From Fontibacter flavus (GTDB lineage: Bacteria; Bacteroidota; Bacteroidia; Cytophagales; Cyclobacteriaceae): a stretch of DNA of 64,000 nt. A program made the position numbers and the translations under genes. The stretch is from positions 124,001-188,000 of the forward strand of contig NZ_JBHLWI010000004.1 of assembly GCF_042432905.1 (NCBI RefSeq), in the 5' to 3' direction. This document shows, piece by piece, positions 27,011 to 36,566 of this stretch (its first letter is position 1; each line of letters starts with the position of its first letter). The notes under the pieces were generated by a model. That model saw only the letters and a program-made list of their open reading frames with translations. It did no database searches and was not told where the DNA came from.

Positions 27011-27778
27011 ATGAAAATTTCAGGTAAAAAAATAGTAGTCACCGGAGCGGCTTCTGGTATCGGAAAGGAACTTGTCAACCAACTTCTGAAATTTGATAAT
27101 TCTATCTTGGCGGTTGATCTCAATAGTCATGGACTAAATCAATTGAAGACGAGTTATGGACTACTTGACAACTTATGCCTGGACTTGAGTAGAAAAGATG
27201 ATCTAGACAACTTGTTTGTATGGATAGGAGACAATTGGGGAAGTGTGGATATTTTTTTTGCAAATGCTGGTTTTGCTGAATATGGACCTTGGGAAAATTT
27301 CGGATTGGATGATTTGGAGAGAATGATGAAAGTCAACACCCTGGCGCCAATGCTGATAGCTCAGTGGCTTCAACAACATCAGCAGGAACCCTTCCGATTG
27401 GTGGTCACAGCCTCAGCCATGTCTTATTGGCCTGTTCCCGGTTATGCAGGATATGCTGCATCTAAGGCTGCTTTACATCAATTTGCCGAAACCATCAGGA
27501 GCGAAGGTGGGGTCGACTGGTTGACTACAGTCTATCCAGGATCTACAGATACAGCTTTTTTTAATCATGCAGGCATAAATGTGCCTAAAGCTTTGCCCAT
27601 TCAGTCAGTGGCTTCAGTCGTCGCGCGTATAATTGATGGGGTGAATTCAGGTAAAAGACGGATTTATCCATCCCGCATTTTCAGAATTGTCATGCTGTTA
27701 AACCGCATTTTACCGATCTTTAAGCCTATTTATTTTTCAATAGAAAGAAGAAAGCTGAGGGCTTGGAAAGGGAAATAA
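27011..27778 (+). CDS. SDR-family NAD(P)-dependent oxidoreductase
   Basis: The 255-residue protein has TGAASGIGKELV, NAGFAEYGPWE, the Ser of VVTASAMSY and the Y-x3-K catalytic pair in GYAASKAALHQ. The C-terminal part (RRIYPSRIFRIVMLLNRILP) is hydrophobic and basic, as in membrane-associated SDRs acting on lipids or steroids. It starts directly after the acetoacetate decarboxylase-like gene. The three-gene operon suggests a small ketone or acyl pathway of unknown substrate. Confidence 0.8.
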   Translation: MKISGKKIVVTGAASGIGKELVNQLLKFDNSILAVDLNSHGLNQLKTSYGLLDNLCLDLSRKDDLDNLFVWIGDNWGSVDIFFANAGFAEYGPWENFGLDDLERMMKVNTLAPMLIAQWLQQHQQEPFRLVVTASAMSYWPVPGYAGYAASKAALHQFAETIRSEGGVDWLTTVYPGSTDTAFFNHAGINVPKALPIQSVASVVARIIDGVNSGKRRIYPSRIFRIVMLLNRILPIFKPIYFSIERRKLRAWKGK

Positions 27779-27877
27779 AGAGGCTGAAATTAAATTTTAG
27801 AAATTCAAGATAAAGCCATAAGATCTTTTGATGAAAAGCCTTAAATTGCTTCTCTTGTGAATTTGACCAAACTAATT

Positions 27878-28531
27878 ATGATGAAGAATATTAAGTTTAT
27901 CCTTTTGGCGATGGTGTTTGTCTCCTTTCTCTCTTGTAAAAGCGAAGAAGCAGAAGACAGTCTTCCAATGAAAGTTGCAAAGGCCTATGGATTCGACAAT
28001 TTTGACAAATTGACCTCCATAGCTTATACATGGAATGTGCAGGTCAACCCAGAGATTGTTCGTTCGCGCGACTGGAAATGGAACATCAAGGAAAGAACTG
28101 TTTTATTTGCCGATGCAGATACAAGTTTTACCTATAGCCTTGATTTACCTAAAGAGGAATTGCCAAAGATTGATGGTGGCTTTATCAATGATAAGTACTG
28201 GTTGATGTTTCCTTTTCAATTGGTATGGGATACAGGGTACACCTATGTGGTGATGGAAGATGCCACTGCTCCAATTTCAGGAGACAAATGCACACAACTC
28301 ACTATCATATATAATGATGCAGATGGATACACACCGGGGGATGCCTACGATCTGTACTTAGATGAAAAATTTATGATCAAAGAATGGGTATTCAGAAGAG
28401 GGAATGGGGTGGAAGGCAGACCTATCACCTGGGAGAATGAAAAAGAATTTAAAGGTGTGAAATTTGCCACGGAACATAAAAATGATGAGGGTGTAACTTT
28501 TATTTGGTTTACCGGGATTGAGGTGCAGTGA
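27878..28531 (+). CDS. Lipoprotein of unknown function
   Basis: Start chosen at the ATG pair (27878) rather than the upstream GTG because it gives a clean lipoprotein signal ending FVSFLSC. The product has 217 residues. The mature part has the pattern of a beta-rich ligand-binding or LolA-like fold (YTWNVQVNPEIVRSRDW, then YLDEKFMIKEWVFRRG near the C-terminus), as in several uncharacterised Bacteroidetes lipoproteins. It appears monocistronic. Function unknown. Confidence 0.7.
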   Translation: MMKNIKFILLAMVFVSFLSCKSEEAEDSLPMKVAKAYGFDNFDKLTSIAYTWNVQVNPEIVRSRDWKWNIKERTVLFADADTSFTYSLDLPKEELPKIDGGFINDKYWLMFPFQLVWDTGYTYVVMEDATAPISGDKCTQLTIIYNDADGYTPGDAYDLYLDEKFMIKEWVFRRGNGVEGRPITWENEKEFKGVKFATEHKNDEGVTFIWFTGIEVQ

Positions 28532-28639
28532 AAGAATTGGGTATTCATTGAGATATGGCGATAAAATTTCAAGAAGGCTGAAGACATTTCAAAAACCAAT
28601 TCATTATTCTAAACACAGAAACACAATAACTAAAGTATT

Positions 28640-29929
28640 ATGAAAAAATTTTTATTTGTTTTTGCCTTTTTATGGTCTGCAAATATTTATTCACAGAACC
28701 TGACAGAGGTTGAAAAAAAGTTGGTGGAAATTATCGACAAGAATTACCAGGAAACGGTAGCTCTTTTGGAAGAAACGGTCAATATCAATTCAGGAACTTT
28801 TAACCTAGAAGGGGTAAGGGAAGTAGGAAGGGTATTTGAAAGAGAGTTTACCAAAATAGGATTTGAGACCGAATGGATAAACCTCCCGGATTCATTGAGA
28901 AGAGCAGGGCATTTTGTGGCGTCCAAAAAAGGGAATAAGGGCAAAAAGCTTTTTTTTATCGGGCATTTGGATACGGTTTTTGAGAAAGATATGCCTTTTT
29001 ATCCCTTTACCATGGTAGATGAAAATACAGCCAAAGGACAGGGAGTTAATGATATGAAAGGTGGGAATGTCATGATTTTTGCTACTTTGAAGGCGATGCA
29101 TGAATTGGGACTCTTGGAAGACCGGACAGTAACAGTGTATTTTCCGGGCGATGAGGAGAATGCAGGCAATCCAAGTTGGGTCAGTCGATTGGATTTTGTG
29201 GAGCGCGCCAAACAACATGATTATGCTTTAGGGTATGAGACCGCCCAGGGATTTAATATTGCGACGATTGCAAGGAGAGGGGCAAGCAGTTGGACGTTGA
29301 AAACTTCTGGAAGGCAAGTACATTCCTCAGGCGTTTTCAGAGAATCGGTTGGATATGGTGCGATTTATGAAGCAGCAAGGATTTTGAATCAGTTTAGGGA
29401 AGAATTGGCAGGTGAACAGTACCTGACTTTCAATCCGGGACAGATCATCGGAGGGTCTGATATTGCTTATGACGAAATTACCGGTGAAGGTTCTGCTTTG
29501 GGCAAAACCAATATTGTTTCAAGAGAAGCATTTGTAACGGGTGATTTGAGGTTCTTAGGAGAACCTCAAAAAGAGGCAGCCAGAGAAAAAATGAGGCAGA
29601 TAGTGGCCCAAAACCTCAATGGTACCACTGCGGAAATAAATTTTGAAGATGGCATCCCGTCAATGCCTCCTACCGAAGGAAATATGGCTTTGGTAGATAT
29701 CCTGAGTAAGGTGAGCATGGATATGGGGTTTGGTGAAGTTAAAGCAGGTGATCCAGTTTCCAGAGGTGCTGGAGATATCTCATATGTGGCTGAATATTTA
29801 GACTGCATCGATGGATTAGGAGCATCTGGTACAGGTGCTCATTCTCCTGCAGAAACCATCAATATGAAGCAGTATCCCGATTTGTTGAAAAGGAGTGCAT
29901 TGTTTGTTTATAGGCTTTTTGACATGTGA
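28640..29929 (+). CDS. M20-family metallopeptidase (glutamate carboxypeptidase type)
   Basis: The 429-residue exported protein has a signal peptide (about residues 1-19, ANIYSQ). M20 zinc ligands are seen in order: FFIGHLDTVF (His), GVNDMKGGNVMI (bridging Asp), PGDEENAG (catalytic Glu and ligand Glu) and the late GTGAHSPAETI (His). This is the carboxypeptidase G2-like branch, cleaving C-terminal glutamate-like residues from peptides or folates in the periplasm. No transporter or partner is adjacent. Confidence 0.88.
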   Translation: MKKFLFVFAFLWSANIYSQNLTEVEKKLVEIIDKNYQETVALLEETVNINSGTFNLEGVREVGRVFEREFTKIGFETEWINLPDSLRRAGHFVASKKGNKGKKLFFIGHLDTVFEKDMPFYPFTMVDENTAKGQGVNDMKGGNVMIFATLKAMHELGLLEDRTVTVYFPGDEENAGNPSWVSRLDFVERAKQHDYALGYETAQGFNIATIARRGASSWTLKTSGRQVHSSGVFRESVGYGAIYEAARILNQFREELAGEQYLTFNPGQIIGGSDIAYDEITGEGSALGKTNIVSREAFVTGDLRFLGEPQKEAAREKMRQIVAQNLNGTTAEINFEDGIPSMPPTEGNMALVDILSKVSMDMGFGEVKAGDPVSRGAGDISYVAEYLDCIDGLGASGTGAHSPAETINMKQYPDLLKRSALFVYRLFDM

Positions 29930-30104
29930 TTCAATGAGCTGTTCAGTTTTGGATACAAGGCTGAACAGCATTTGATCGAACCAACCCGCACAATATAATT
30001 GGGTTTTTAAATCTTTCCGACAAAAATGCAAGCTGTTTGGTTCCTTTTTATAATTACCTGTTTTTCCCTGGAGGTTAATAAATTCTATTTCTTATTTTAG
30101 TCAA

Positions 30105-31982
30105 ATGAAAAACAACTTGCTCAAGGCTGCATTGTTTTCTTCAATGATTTTAGCAGCTAACGGATGTAGTCAAACAGAACCAAACAAAACTGCCCCAACA
30201 GAAATGTCTGAACCACAAAAAATTGTCGTCTATCAGGTGTTTACCAGACTTTTTGGTAATACGAATACTACAAACAAACCCTGGGGAACAATTGAAGATA
30301 ATGGTGTAGGTAAGTTTAATGATTTTACTGACAAAGCACTTTCCGAGATAAAGAGTCTCGGAGTGACACATATTTGGTATACTGGAGTCCCCCATCATGC
30401 AGTGATCCGTGATTATACGACTTATGGAATCAGTAATGATGACCCTGATGTGGTCAAAGGTCGGGCGGGCTCGCCTTACGCTGTGAAAGACTATTATCAG
30501 GTAAATCCTGATTTGGCAGAAGACCCTGCTAAGAGGATGGATGAATTTGAGGCCTTGATTGCCCGCACTCACAGAAATGGGATAAAGGTAGTAATCGATA
30601 TCGTACCCAATCATATTGCAAGGAGATATGAGGGTAAAAATAATCCTAAGGGAGTAAAAGATTTTGGGGCTGATGATGATACTTCGGTGGAATATAAAAG
30701 GGACAACAACTTTTACTATATACCCGAGAAAGGATTTAAAGTGCCCGAACCATTAGGTGGTTACAAACCCCTTGGCGGTGAAACACACCCACTTTCGGAT
30801 GGGAAGTTTGAGGAAGTTCCTGCCAAGTGGACGGGAAATGGTTCCCGTGAATCCCAGCCGCATTTTTATGACTGGTATGAAACAGTAAAAATCAATTATG
30901 GAGTAAAACCCGATGGGACAAAGGATTTTCCAGAGTTGCCGGAGGGGTATAGTCAAAAAGACTTTAGGGAACATTATCAATATTGGCAGGATAAGGAAGT
31001 GCCTGATTCTTGGAAAAAGTTTAGGGATATTGCCTTATTCTGGATCAAAAAAGGAGTGGATGGCTTCCGGTATGATATGGCGGAGATGGTTCCGGTGGAG
31101 TTTTGGTCATACATGAATGCAGCCATTAAAATGGAAAACCCTGATGCATTTTTACTTGCGGAAATATATAATCCCAAAGCTTACCGCGACTACATACATT
31201 TGGGGAAAATGGATTACCTGTATGACAAAGTTGAGTTGTATGATACACTAAAAAACATCATGCAGGGAAAAGGCTCAGCAGATCATATCATTCCAATTCA
31301 AAGTGGCTTGGCAGATATCAATAGGCATATGCTCCATTTCTTGGAGAATCATGATGAACAAAGGATTGCCAGTCCAGAGTTTGCTGGAAATGCCCAAAAA
31401 GGCAAGCCTGCAGCTGTAGTTTCCGCCACCATTGATCAGGGGCCGATGATGCTTTATTTTGGTCAGGAAGTAGGAGAGCCGGGGGCTGAAGATGCAGGAT
31501 TTGGAAAGTCCAGCAGAACATCCATTTTTGATTACATTGGTGTGCCGCATCATCAAAGGTGGATGAATGGGGGGAAATTTGATGGAGGGCTATTGACTAA
31601 AGAAGAAAAGCAACTAAGAGACTTTTACCAAAGATTGATGAATTTTGTCATCAGCAGTTCGGCGATGGCCGGGGCATATCAGGAAATCCATACCCACAAC
31701 CGTCAGCATACGGAGTGGTACAATGACAGGGTTTTTTCATTTGTAAGGTGGTCAAACAAGCAAAGAGTCATTGTGGTTACCAATTTTGATGCAGATCAAA
31801 GCTTCGGGTTTGAACTTGCTTTACCCCCATCACTTGTTGAGGCTTGGGGGTTGGAGGAAGGAGAAGTCCAATTGAAGGAGAAATTATACGGTAATGTGAA
31901 GCCAGTATTAAAAGTCCAGCCTGACAGGGCAAGCGTTAGGGTTGATTTAAAACCACTTGAAAGTTGGATCTTGGAGTTTTAG
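30105..31982 (+). CDS. GH13 alpha-amylase-family lipoprotein
   Basis: The 625-residue protein has a lipoprotein signal (ILAANGC), so it is likely cell-surface or periplasmic. GH13 regions are VVIDIVPNH, DGFRYDMAE with nucleophile Asp324, LLAEIYNP with general acid Glu353, and FLENHDEQR with Asp417. All three catalytic carboxylates are present. A C-terminal beta domain follows. No SusC/SusD pair lies nearby, so it is not in a classical starch utilisation locus here. Substrate is a starch-like alpha-glucan by family; exact specificity is unknown. Confidence 0.9.
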   Translation: MKNNLLKAALFSSMILAANGCSQTEPNKTAPTEMSEPQKIVVYQVFTRLFGNTNTTNKPWGTIEDNGVGKFNDFTDKALSEIKSLGVTHIWYTGVPHHAVIRDYTTYGISNDDPDVVKGRAGSPYAVKDYYQVNPDLAEDPAKRMDEFEALIARTHRNGIKVVIDIVPNHIARRYEGKNNPKGVKDFGADDDTSVEYKRDNNFYYIPEKGFKVPEPLGGYKPLGGETHPLSDGKFEEVPAKWTGNGSRESQPHFYDWYETVKINYGVKPDGTKDFPELPEGYSQKDFREHYQYWQDKEVPDSWKKFRDIALFWIKKGVDGFRYDMAEMVPVEFWSYMNAAIKMENPDAFLLAEIYNPKAYRDYIHLGKMDYLYDKVELYDTLKNIMQGKGSADHIIPIQSGLADINRHMLHFLENHDEQRIASPEFAGNAQKGKPAAVVSATIDQGPMMLYFGQEVGEPGAEDAGFGKSSRTSIFDYIGVPHHQRWMNGGKFDGGLLTKEEKQLRDFYQRLMNFVISSSAMAGAYQEIHTHNRQHTEWYNDRVFSFVRWSNKQRVIVVTNFDADQSFGFELALPPSLVEAWGLEEGEVQLKEKLYGNVKPVLKVQPDRASVRVDLKPLESWILEF

Positions 31983-32038
31983 ACAGGCGTTTCGCTGAAA
32001 GTCGCACGGGAAAATTCAGGGAAGCAAAGCATTTTCAT

Positions 32039-32046
32039 TAAATTTG
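32039..32046 (+). promoter_or_regulatory. -7 element of the hmgA promoter
   Basis: TAAATTTG matches TAnnTTTG and lies 29 bases before the hmgA start codon. Confidence 0.5.
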
Positions 32047-32075
32047 TACAACATATAAACCCAAATACTTCAAAG

Positions 32076-33239
32076 ATGGCATATTATTTCAGATTGGGGA
32101 AAATACCTCCCAAAAGACATATACAGTTTAGACAGCCAGATGGTAGCCTTTATAAAGAGGAGTTAGTCAGTTCGAAGGGCTTTTCCGGTATCTATTCGAA
32201 CCTCTACCATATTCATAACCCCAACAATGTTAAATCGATCGGTAAGCCGGTCAAATATGATTGGGAGCCGGCCAAAGAATATGGATTGTTGCAGACGCAT
32301 TTGAAAACATCAGGTGTAAGTACCACGGGAAAAGATTACCTCAGTGCCCGTAAGATGCTCATGATGAACAATGATGTCATGATGGGCATTTGTTCCCCTG
32401 AGCAGCGAAAAATGGAATATTACTTCAAAAATGCCGATGGAGATGAGTTGATATATGTGCATGATGGAGAGGGCGTGATGTATTCCCAATTTGGCAAATT
32501 GGAAGTCAAGAAAGGCGACTATATCGTGATTCCGAGGACTACGATTTATCGCTTTGAGTGGAAAGAAGAAGGCCCGCTAAGGTTATTGGTAATAGAATCC
32601 AAAGGTCCAATTGAAACTGTCAAGCGATACAGAAATGAGTTGGGACAGTTGCTCGAACATTCTCCCTATTGTGAAAGAGATATCCGCCCCCCAGGCGAAC
32701 TGTTAACAGAATCTGATAAAGGTGAATACTTGGTTCAGATCAAAAAGGGAGGCATGCTTCACCCTTACACGTATGGCCATAGTCCCTTGGATATCATAGG
32801 ATGGGACGGATTCCTATATCCTTATGCGATGTCTATTTATGATTTCGAACCCATTACAGGGCGTATCCACCAGCCACCGCCAGTGCATCAAACCTTTCAG
32901 GCATGGGGATTTGTGATCTGTTCTTTTGTGCCGAGATTATTTGATTACCACCCATTGGCTATCCCTGCACCTTATAACCATAGCAATATAGACTCTGATG
33001 AGGTGCTATATTATGCAGAAGGGGAGTTTATGAGCCGTAAGGGAATAGATAGGGGTTCATTTACCATGCACGTGGGAGGCTTACCACACGGCCCGCACCC
33101 TGGCACCGTAGAAAAGTCAATTGGAGCAAAAGCTACTGAGGAATATGCTGTTATGCTGGATACTTTCAAGCCGCTTTTTGTCACCACACAAGGACTGGAG
33201 TTTGTAGATCCTAATTATCCCATGAGTTGGACAGAATAA
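32076..33239 (+). CDS. hmgA: Homogentisate 1,2-dioxygenase
   Basis: The 387-residue protein matches bacterial homogentisate dioxygenases in length and layout: an N-terminal YYFRLGKIPPKRHIQFR, a cupin core (GDELIYVHDGEG, KKGDYIVIPR), then the Fe-site region containing YHPLAIPAPYNHSNID and a C-terminal HVGGLPHGPHPG. It opens the ring of homogentisate to maleylacetoacetate in tyrosine catabolism. Partner genes (fumarylacetoacetase, hpd) are not in the window, so the pathway is dispersed here. Confidence 0.92.
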   Translation: MAYYFRLGKIPPKRHIQFRQPDGSLYKEELVSSKGFSGIYSNLYHIHNPNNVKSIGKPVKYDWEPAKEYGLLQTHLKTSGVSTTGKDYLSARKMLMMNNDVMMGICSPEQRKMEYYFKNADGDELIYVHDGEGVMYSQFGKLEVKKGDYIVIPRTTIYRFEWKEEGPLRLLVIESKGPIETVKRYRNELGQLLEHSPYCERDIRPPGELLTESDKGEYLVQIKKGGMLHPYTYGHSPLDIIGWDGFLYPYAMSIYDFEPITGRIHQPPPVHQTFQAWGFVICSFVPRLFDYHPLAIPAPYNHSNIDSDEVLYYAEGEFMSRKGIDRGSFTMHVGGLPHGPHPGTVEKSIGAKATEEYAVMLDTFKPLFVTTQGLEFVDPNYPMSWTE

Positions 33240-33240
33240 A

Positions 33241-33278
33241 AAAGAATGGCCTTCGGAAAAATCCGAAGGCCATTCTTT
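33241..33278. terminator. Bidirectional terminator between hmgA and the phosphatase gene
   Basis: Perfect 16-base arms aaagaatggccttcgg (33241-33256) and its complement (33263-33278), with A/T runs serving both convergent genes. Confidence 0.9.
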
Positions 33279-33293
33279 TTTATAAGTTTATTT

Positions 33294-34922
33294 TTATTGT
33301 AACACTTCAAGAATCGGCTGACCTGTTGCGCCATTAGGAAGCCTGATATTCAGCATCATGGAAAGGGTTGGTGCTATATCCGTGATGGTAACATACCTGG
33401 AACTTTCACCTGAAGGCACTTTCCAGCCCATAAATACAATAGGCACATGCGTGTCATAGGTGTAGCCTGTGCCATGAGTCGTGCCGCGGTAAGAACTGCT
33501 TAGCCAAGCGGGTTCAAGGATCAACAACAAATCTCCGGAAGCTTTGTGGTTATACCCCATTTGGAGCAGGTGTTTTTTTCCATTCAGATATTCCATCCTC
33601 CTCATATCAGTAGCGGTGTACACTTCTTTAATACCATTGAACCTTAATAAAAATTCAGCAAGTTCCCTTTGAATTTTTTCCACTTCAAGCCCCTTCTCTT
33701 TGGCGAGCTCATGGTTAATGAATACTTGTTCATTGGAGAAATTGAGAATCCAATTGCCTTCTCCATAATTGATGTTTGAAAACCCTCTCATTTGGGTAAG
33801 GATGTATCGGGTATTGAAATTTCCTGCAGGCACATTTTCACTCAACATGTAATCTACAATATCAGCAACAGCATGGTCTGCAGTTAGAAAGATCAAGTAA
33901 CCATCTTTGCCATATTCCTTATCCAGATAGTTGAAGAATTTTTCCAAATCCCTGTCCAACCTTAAATAATTGTCTTCTACTTCAACTGAAGTTGGTCCAA
34001 ACCTATGTCCAATATAATCCGGTGATGAAAAGCTGACAGCAAGCAGGTCAGTTTCTCCTCTTTTACCCAATTTTTCCCCTTCAATGGCGGCATAAGCCAT
34101 GTCCAAAGTTAGGCTATTACCAAAGGGAGTGGTGGAAATTAGTCCATATCCATCATTATTTTCCATCAAAGCAGGCAAATCATGTGGAAAAGAAGTTGTT
34201 TCCATTCCTATGAAAGGCCCCTCAAAATCGTTGTTGTCACTGATGCTTTGTGTATAGGTCTTAACAGGAAAGAGGGTTTCCCATTTTTTGGAAAGATACT
34301 TTTTAGGTAATCCTTTTTTATTGAAATCAGCTACCCATTTTGGTAATGTTTCGTGATAATACGTGGAGGTCATAAATTCTCCTGTCTTACTATCAAACCA
34401 ATAGGCATCACCTAGGTGGCCTGCCGGAAGCGAAGCGCCACGGTCTTTTATCGCAATTCCCACTACTTTTGAGCGTTTGTTACTGGCAAATCTCAATTCA
34501 TCAGAGATAGTGGTGGAGTACATGTTTCTAGGGGAAATTTTACCGTTTTCAGCAGTTCCTCCTACAGCATTTACAGTGCTATCTTCTGCACAATAGATCA
34601 TCCTTCCCAGGTTTCTGACATACCAGTTATTGGCGATTATACCGTGTGTGGCTGGTGTTGCTCCTGTATAAACAGAAGCATGACCCGGACCAGTATAGGT
34701 TGGGATATAATTATAATGGGCATTTTTCATCATAAAGCCCTCTTTCATTAATCTTTTGAAACCTCCCTCGGTGTATCTATCCTGATACTTGTAAAAATAC
34801 TCCTGGCGCATTTGATCTACCAGAATTCCCACAACCAGTTTTGGTTTTTCAGGCTTTTTATTTTGGGCCATCGAAGGGATGGAAATTACGATGAGGAAAC
34901 AAATGAAAATAAATCTGTTCAT
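33294..34922 (-). CDS. PafA-type alkaline phosphatase
   Basis: The 542-residue exported protein (signal ending PSMAQ) belongs to the PafA branch of the alkaline phosphatase/NPP superfamily. Asp36 in GILVDQMRQ and Thr77 in TYTGPGHAS match the metal ligand and Thr nucleophile, with the Asn of ANNWY and the K-D-R of IKDRGASLPAG completing the PafA substrate site. Later metal ligands include FSSPDYIGHRFG and LTADHAV. It would hydrolyse phosphomonoesters in the periplasm to supply phosphate. No Pho box was searched for beyond its own 158-base upstream spacer, which shows nothing clear. Confidence 0.88.
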   Translation of the reverse strand: MNRFIFICFLIVISIPSMAQNKKPEKPKLVVGILVDQMRQEYFYKYQDRYTEGGFKRLMKEGFMMKNAHYNYIPTYTGPGHASVYTGATPATHGIIANNWYVRNLGRMIYCAEDSTVNAVGGTAENGKISPRNMYSTTISDELRFASNKRSKVVGIAIKDRGASLPAGHLGDAYWFDSKTGEFMTSTYYHETLPKWVADFNKKGLPKKYLSKKWETLFPVKTYTQSISDNNDFEGPFIGMETTSFPHDLPALMENNDGYGLISTTPFGNSLTLDMAYAAIEGEKLGKRGETDLLAVSFSSPDYIGHRFGPTSVEVEDNYLRLDRDLEKFFNYLDKEYGKDGYLIFLTADHAVADIVDYMLSENVPAGNFNTRYILTQMRGFSNINYGEGNWILNFSNEQVFINHELAKEKGLEVEKIQRELAEFLLRFNGIKEVYTATDMRRMEYLNGKKHLLQMGYNHKASGDLLLILEPAWLSSSYRGTTHGTGYTYDTHVPIVFMGWKVPSGESSRYVTITDIAPTLSMMLNIRLPNGATGQPILEVLQ

Positions 34923-35081
34923 TGATTAATTATTTTTTGTTTGGACAAATATAGGGAATACCACTGGTAGGTATTTGAAGAATTTGTTAAATGATAACCT
35001 GAAGGTGTTAATCCATAGTTTAGTTAGATGGTTGGTGATTCTATAAAGACATTGTATATTTCCAATTGGAATAATCATTAA

Positions 35082-36497
35082 GTGACCATGAAAAAAACGT
35101 TTCAATTCATTTTCTCCTTGTCAATGGCCTTTTTTGCAACCCTGGATTCAAATGCTTATGCCCAATCTTATTTTCAAGATGGTCTGAGTCCTGAATTTCA
35201 TCGGCAGAGAAGAGATGCCTTACGTGAAATCATGCCTGAAAACAGCGTGGCAGTATTTTTTAACAATCCAATGAAAAACCGGTCAAACGATACCGAATAT
35301 ATGTATCGTCCCAATTCTGATTTTTACTATCTCACTGGATTTAGAGAACCCAATGCAGCATTGATTATATTTAAAAACCCACAAACTATTGACGGAAAGT
35401 CTGTTGGTGAAATCATGTATGTACAGCCGAGGGATCCAAGGAAAGAGCAGTGGGATGGAGAAAGGTTAGGTGTTGAGGGGGTCAAAGAAAAATTGGGTTT
35501 CGAACATGTATATCTCCATACTGATTTCCTGAAAAATCCAAAGGTGGATCTCTCTTCTGCCCATCCGATTCTTAGCTTCAATATGGGCGATATAGAAGGA
35601 GGAGCATATAATGCCCCTTTGAAAGAAATGGTAACTGCATTAAAAGGGATAAATCTGAGAAATGAAGCGCCAAGTACACCAAACCTTAATCAGTTGATGA
35701 ACACGTTGAGGGTTGTCAAAACTCCTGAGGAAATGGGTATCTTGAAAAGAGCAGTTGAAATATCAGGGGTAGCCCATATCGAATCCTTTAAATCCATAAA
35801 GCCGGGAGTGTCCGAAAGGGCTATTCAGGGTGTGCATGAATTCGTGCATAAAGCAATGGGTGCTGAGGAAGTGGGGTATACTTCTATTGTCGGAGCAGGT
35901 AACAATTCCACCATTTTGCATTATGTAGAAAACCATCAGACCAACCTTCAGGATGGCTTGGTTTTAATGGATATTGGAGCTGAATATAGGGGGTATTCAG
36001 GCGATATTACCAGGACAGTTCCTGTAAAGGGCACTTTCTCTCCAGAGGAAAGGGCAATTTATGAGATTGTTCTGCAGGCTCTGGAAGCCGGAATTGCAGC
36101 TTGTCAGCCGGGTAATGATTTCAGGGAAATTGACCGTGCCGCAAGAAAAGTGATTGATGAAGGCTTGGTTGCCTTAGGGCTTGTGCAGCCTGGGGAAAGA
36201 CATCCCTATTTTCCACATGGTATTGGGCATCATTTGGGTCTTGATGTGCATGATAGAGGGGCATATGGACAGCTGAAGCCTGGGATGGTACTGACTGTTG
36301 AACCTGGAATTTATATACCTGAGGGAAGTAATGTGGATCCTAAATGGTGGAAAATCGGAGTCAGAATTGAAGACAATATTTTGATTACAGAAGAAGGACA
36401 TGAAAATCTGAGTGCATTTGTTCCTAAAACTGTAGCCGATATAGAGGCAGTTATGAAGGAGGAAGGAGTTTTGCAAAAACTTGGATTGAGTAAATAA
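35082..36497 (+). CDS. pepP: Xaa-Pro aminopeptidase (aminopeptidase P family)
   Basis: The 471-residue protein has a signal peptide (ending SNAYAQ), so this copy is exported. An aminopeptidase P N-terminal domain comes first (residues about 30-190). The pita-bread metallopeptidase domain follows with all expected ligand motifs: DIGAEYRGYSGDITRT, HGIGHHLGLDVHD, TVEPGIY and RIEDNIL. It removes N-terminal residues before proline. It is a single-gene unit ended by a strong terminator. Confidence 0.9.
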   Translation: MTMKKTFQFIFSLSMAFFATLDSNAYAQSYFQDGLSPEFHRQRRDALREIMPENSVAVFFNNPMKNRSNDTEYMYRPNSDFYYLTGFREPNAALIIFKNPQTIDGKSVGEIMYVQPRDPRKEQWDGERLGVEGVKEKLGFEHVYLHTDFLKNPKVDLSSAHPILSFNMGDIEGGAYNAPLKEMVTALKGINLRNEAPSTPNLNQLMNTLRVVKTPEEMGILKRAVEISGVAHIESFKSIKPGVSERAIQGVHEFVHKAMGAEEVGYTSIVGAGNNSTILHYVENHQTNLQDGLVLMDIGAEYRGYSGDITRTVPVKGTFSPEERAIYEIVLQALEAGIAACQPGNDFREIDRAARKVIDEGLVALGLVQPGERHPYFPHGIGHHLGLDVHDRGAYGQLKPGMVLTVEPGIYIPEGSNVDPKWWKIGVRIEDNILITEEGHENLSAFVPKTVADIEAVMKEEGVLQKLGLSK

Positions 36498-36510
36498 TAT
36501 TTAAAGGATT

Positions 36511-36558
36511 GCAATAAAAAACGCTCCAAAATGTACGATTTGGAGCGTTTTTTATTGC
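36511..36558. terminator. Bidirectional terminator after pepP
   Basis: The perfect 20-base arms (36511-36530 and 36539-36558) have an 8-base loop and A/T runs on both sides, stopping pepP and the convergent gene. Confidence 0.9.
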
Positions 36559-36566
36559 TTAAATGA

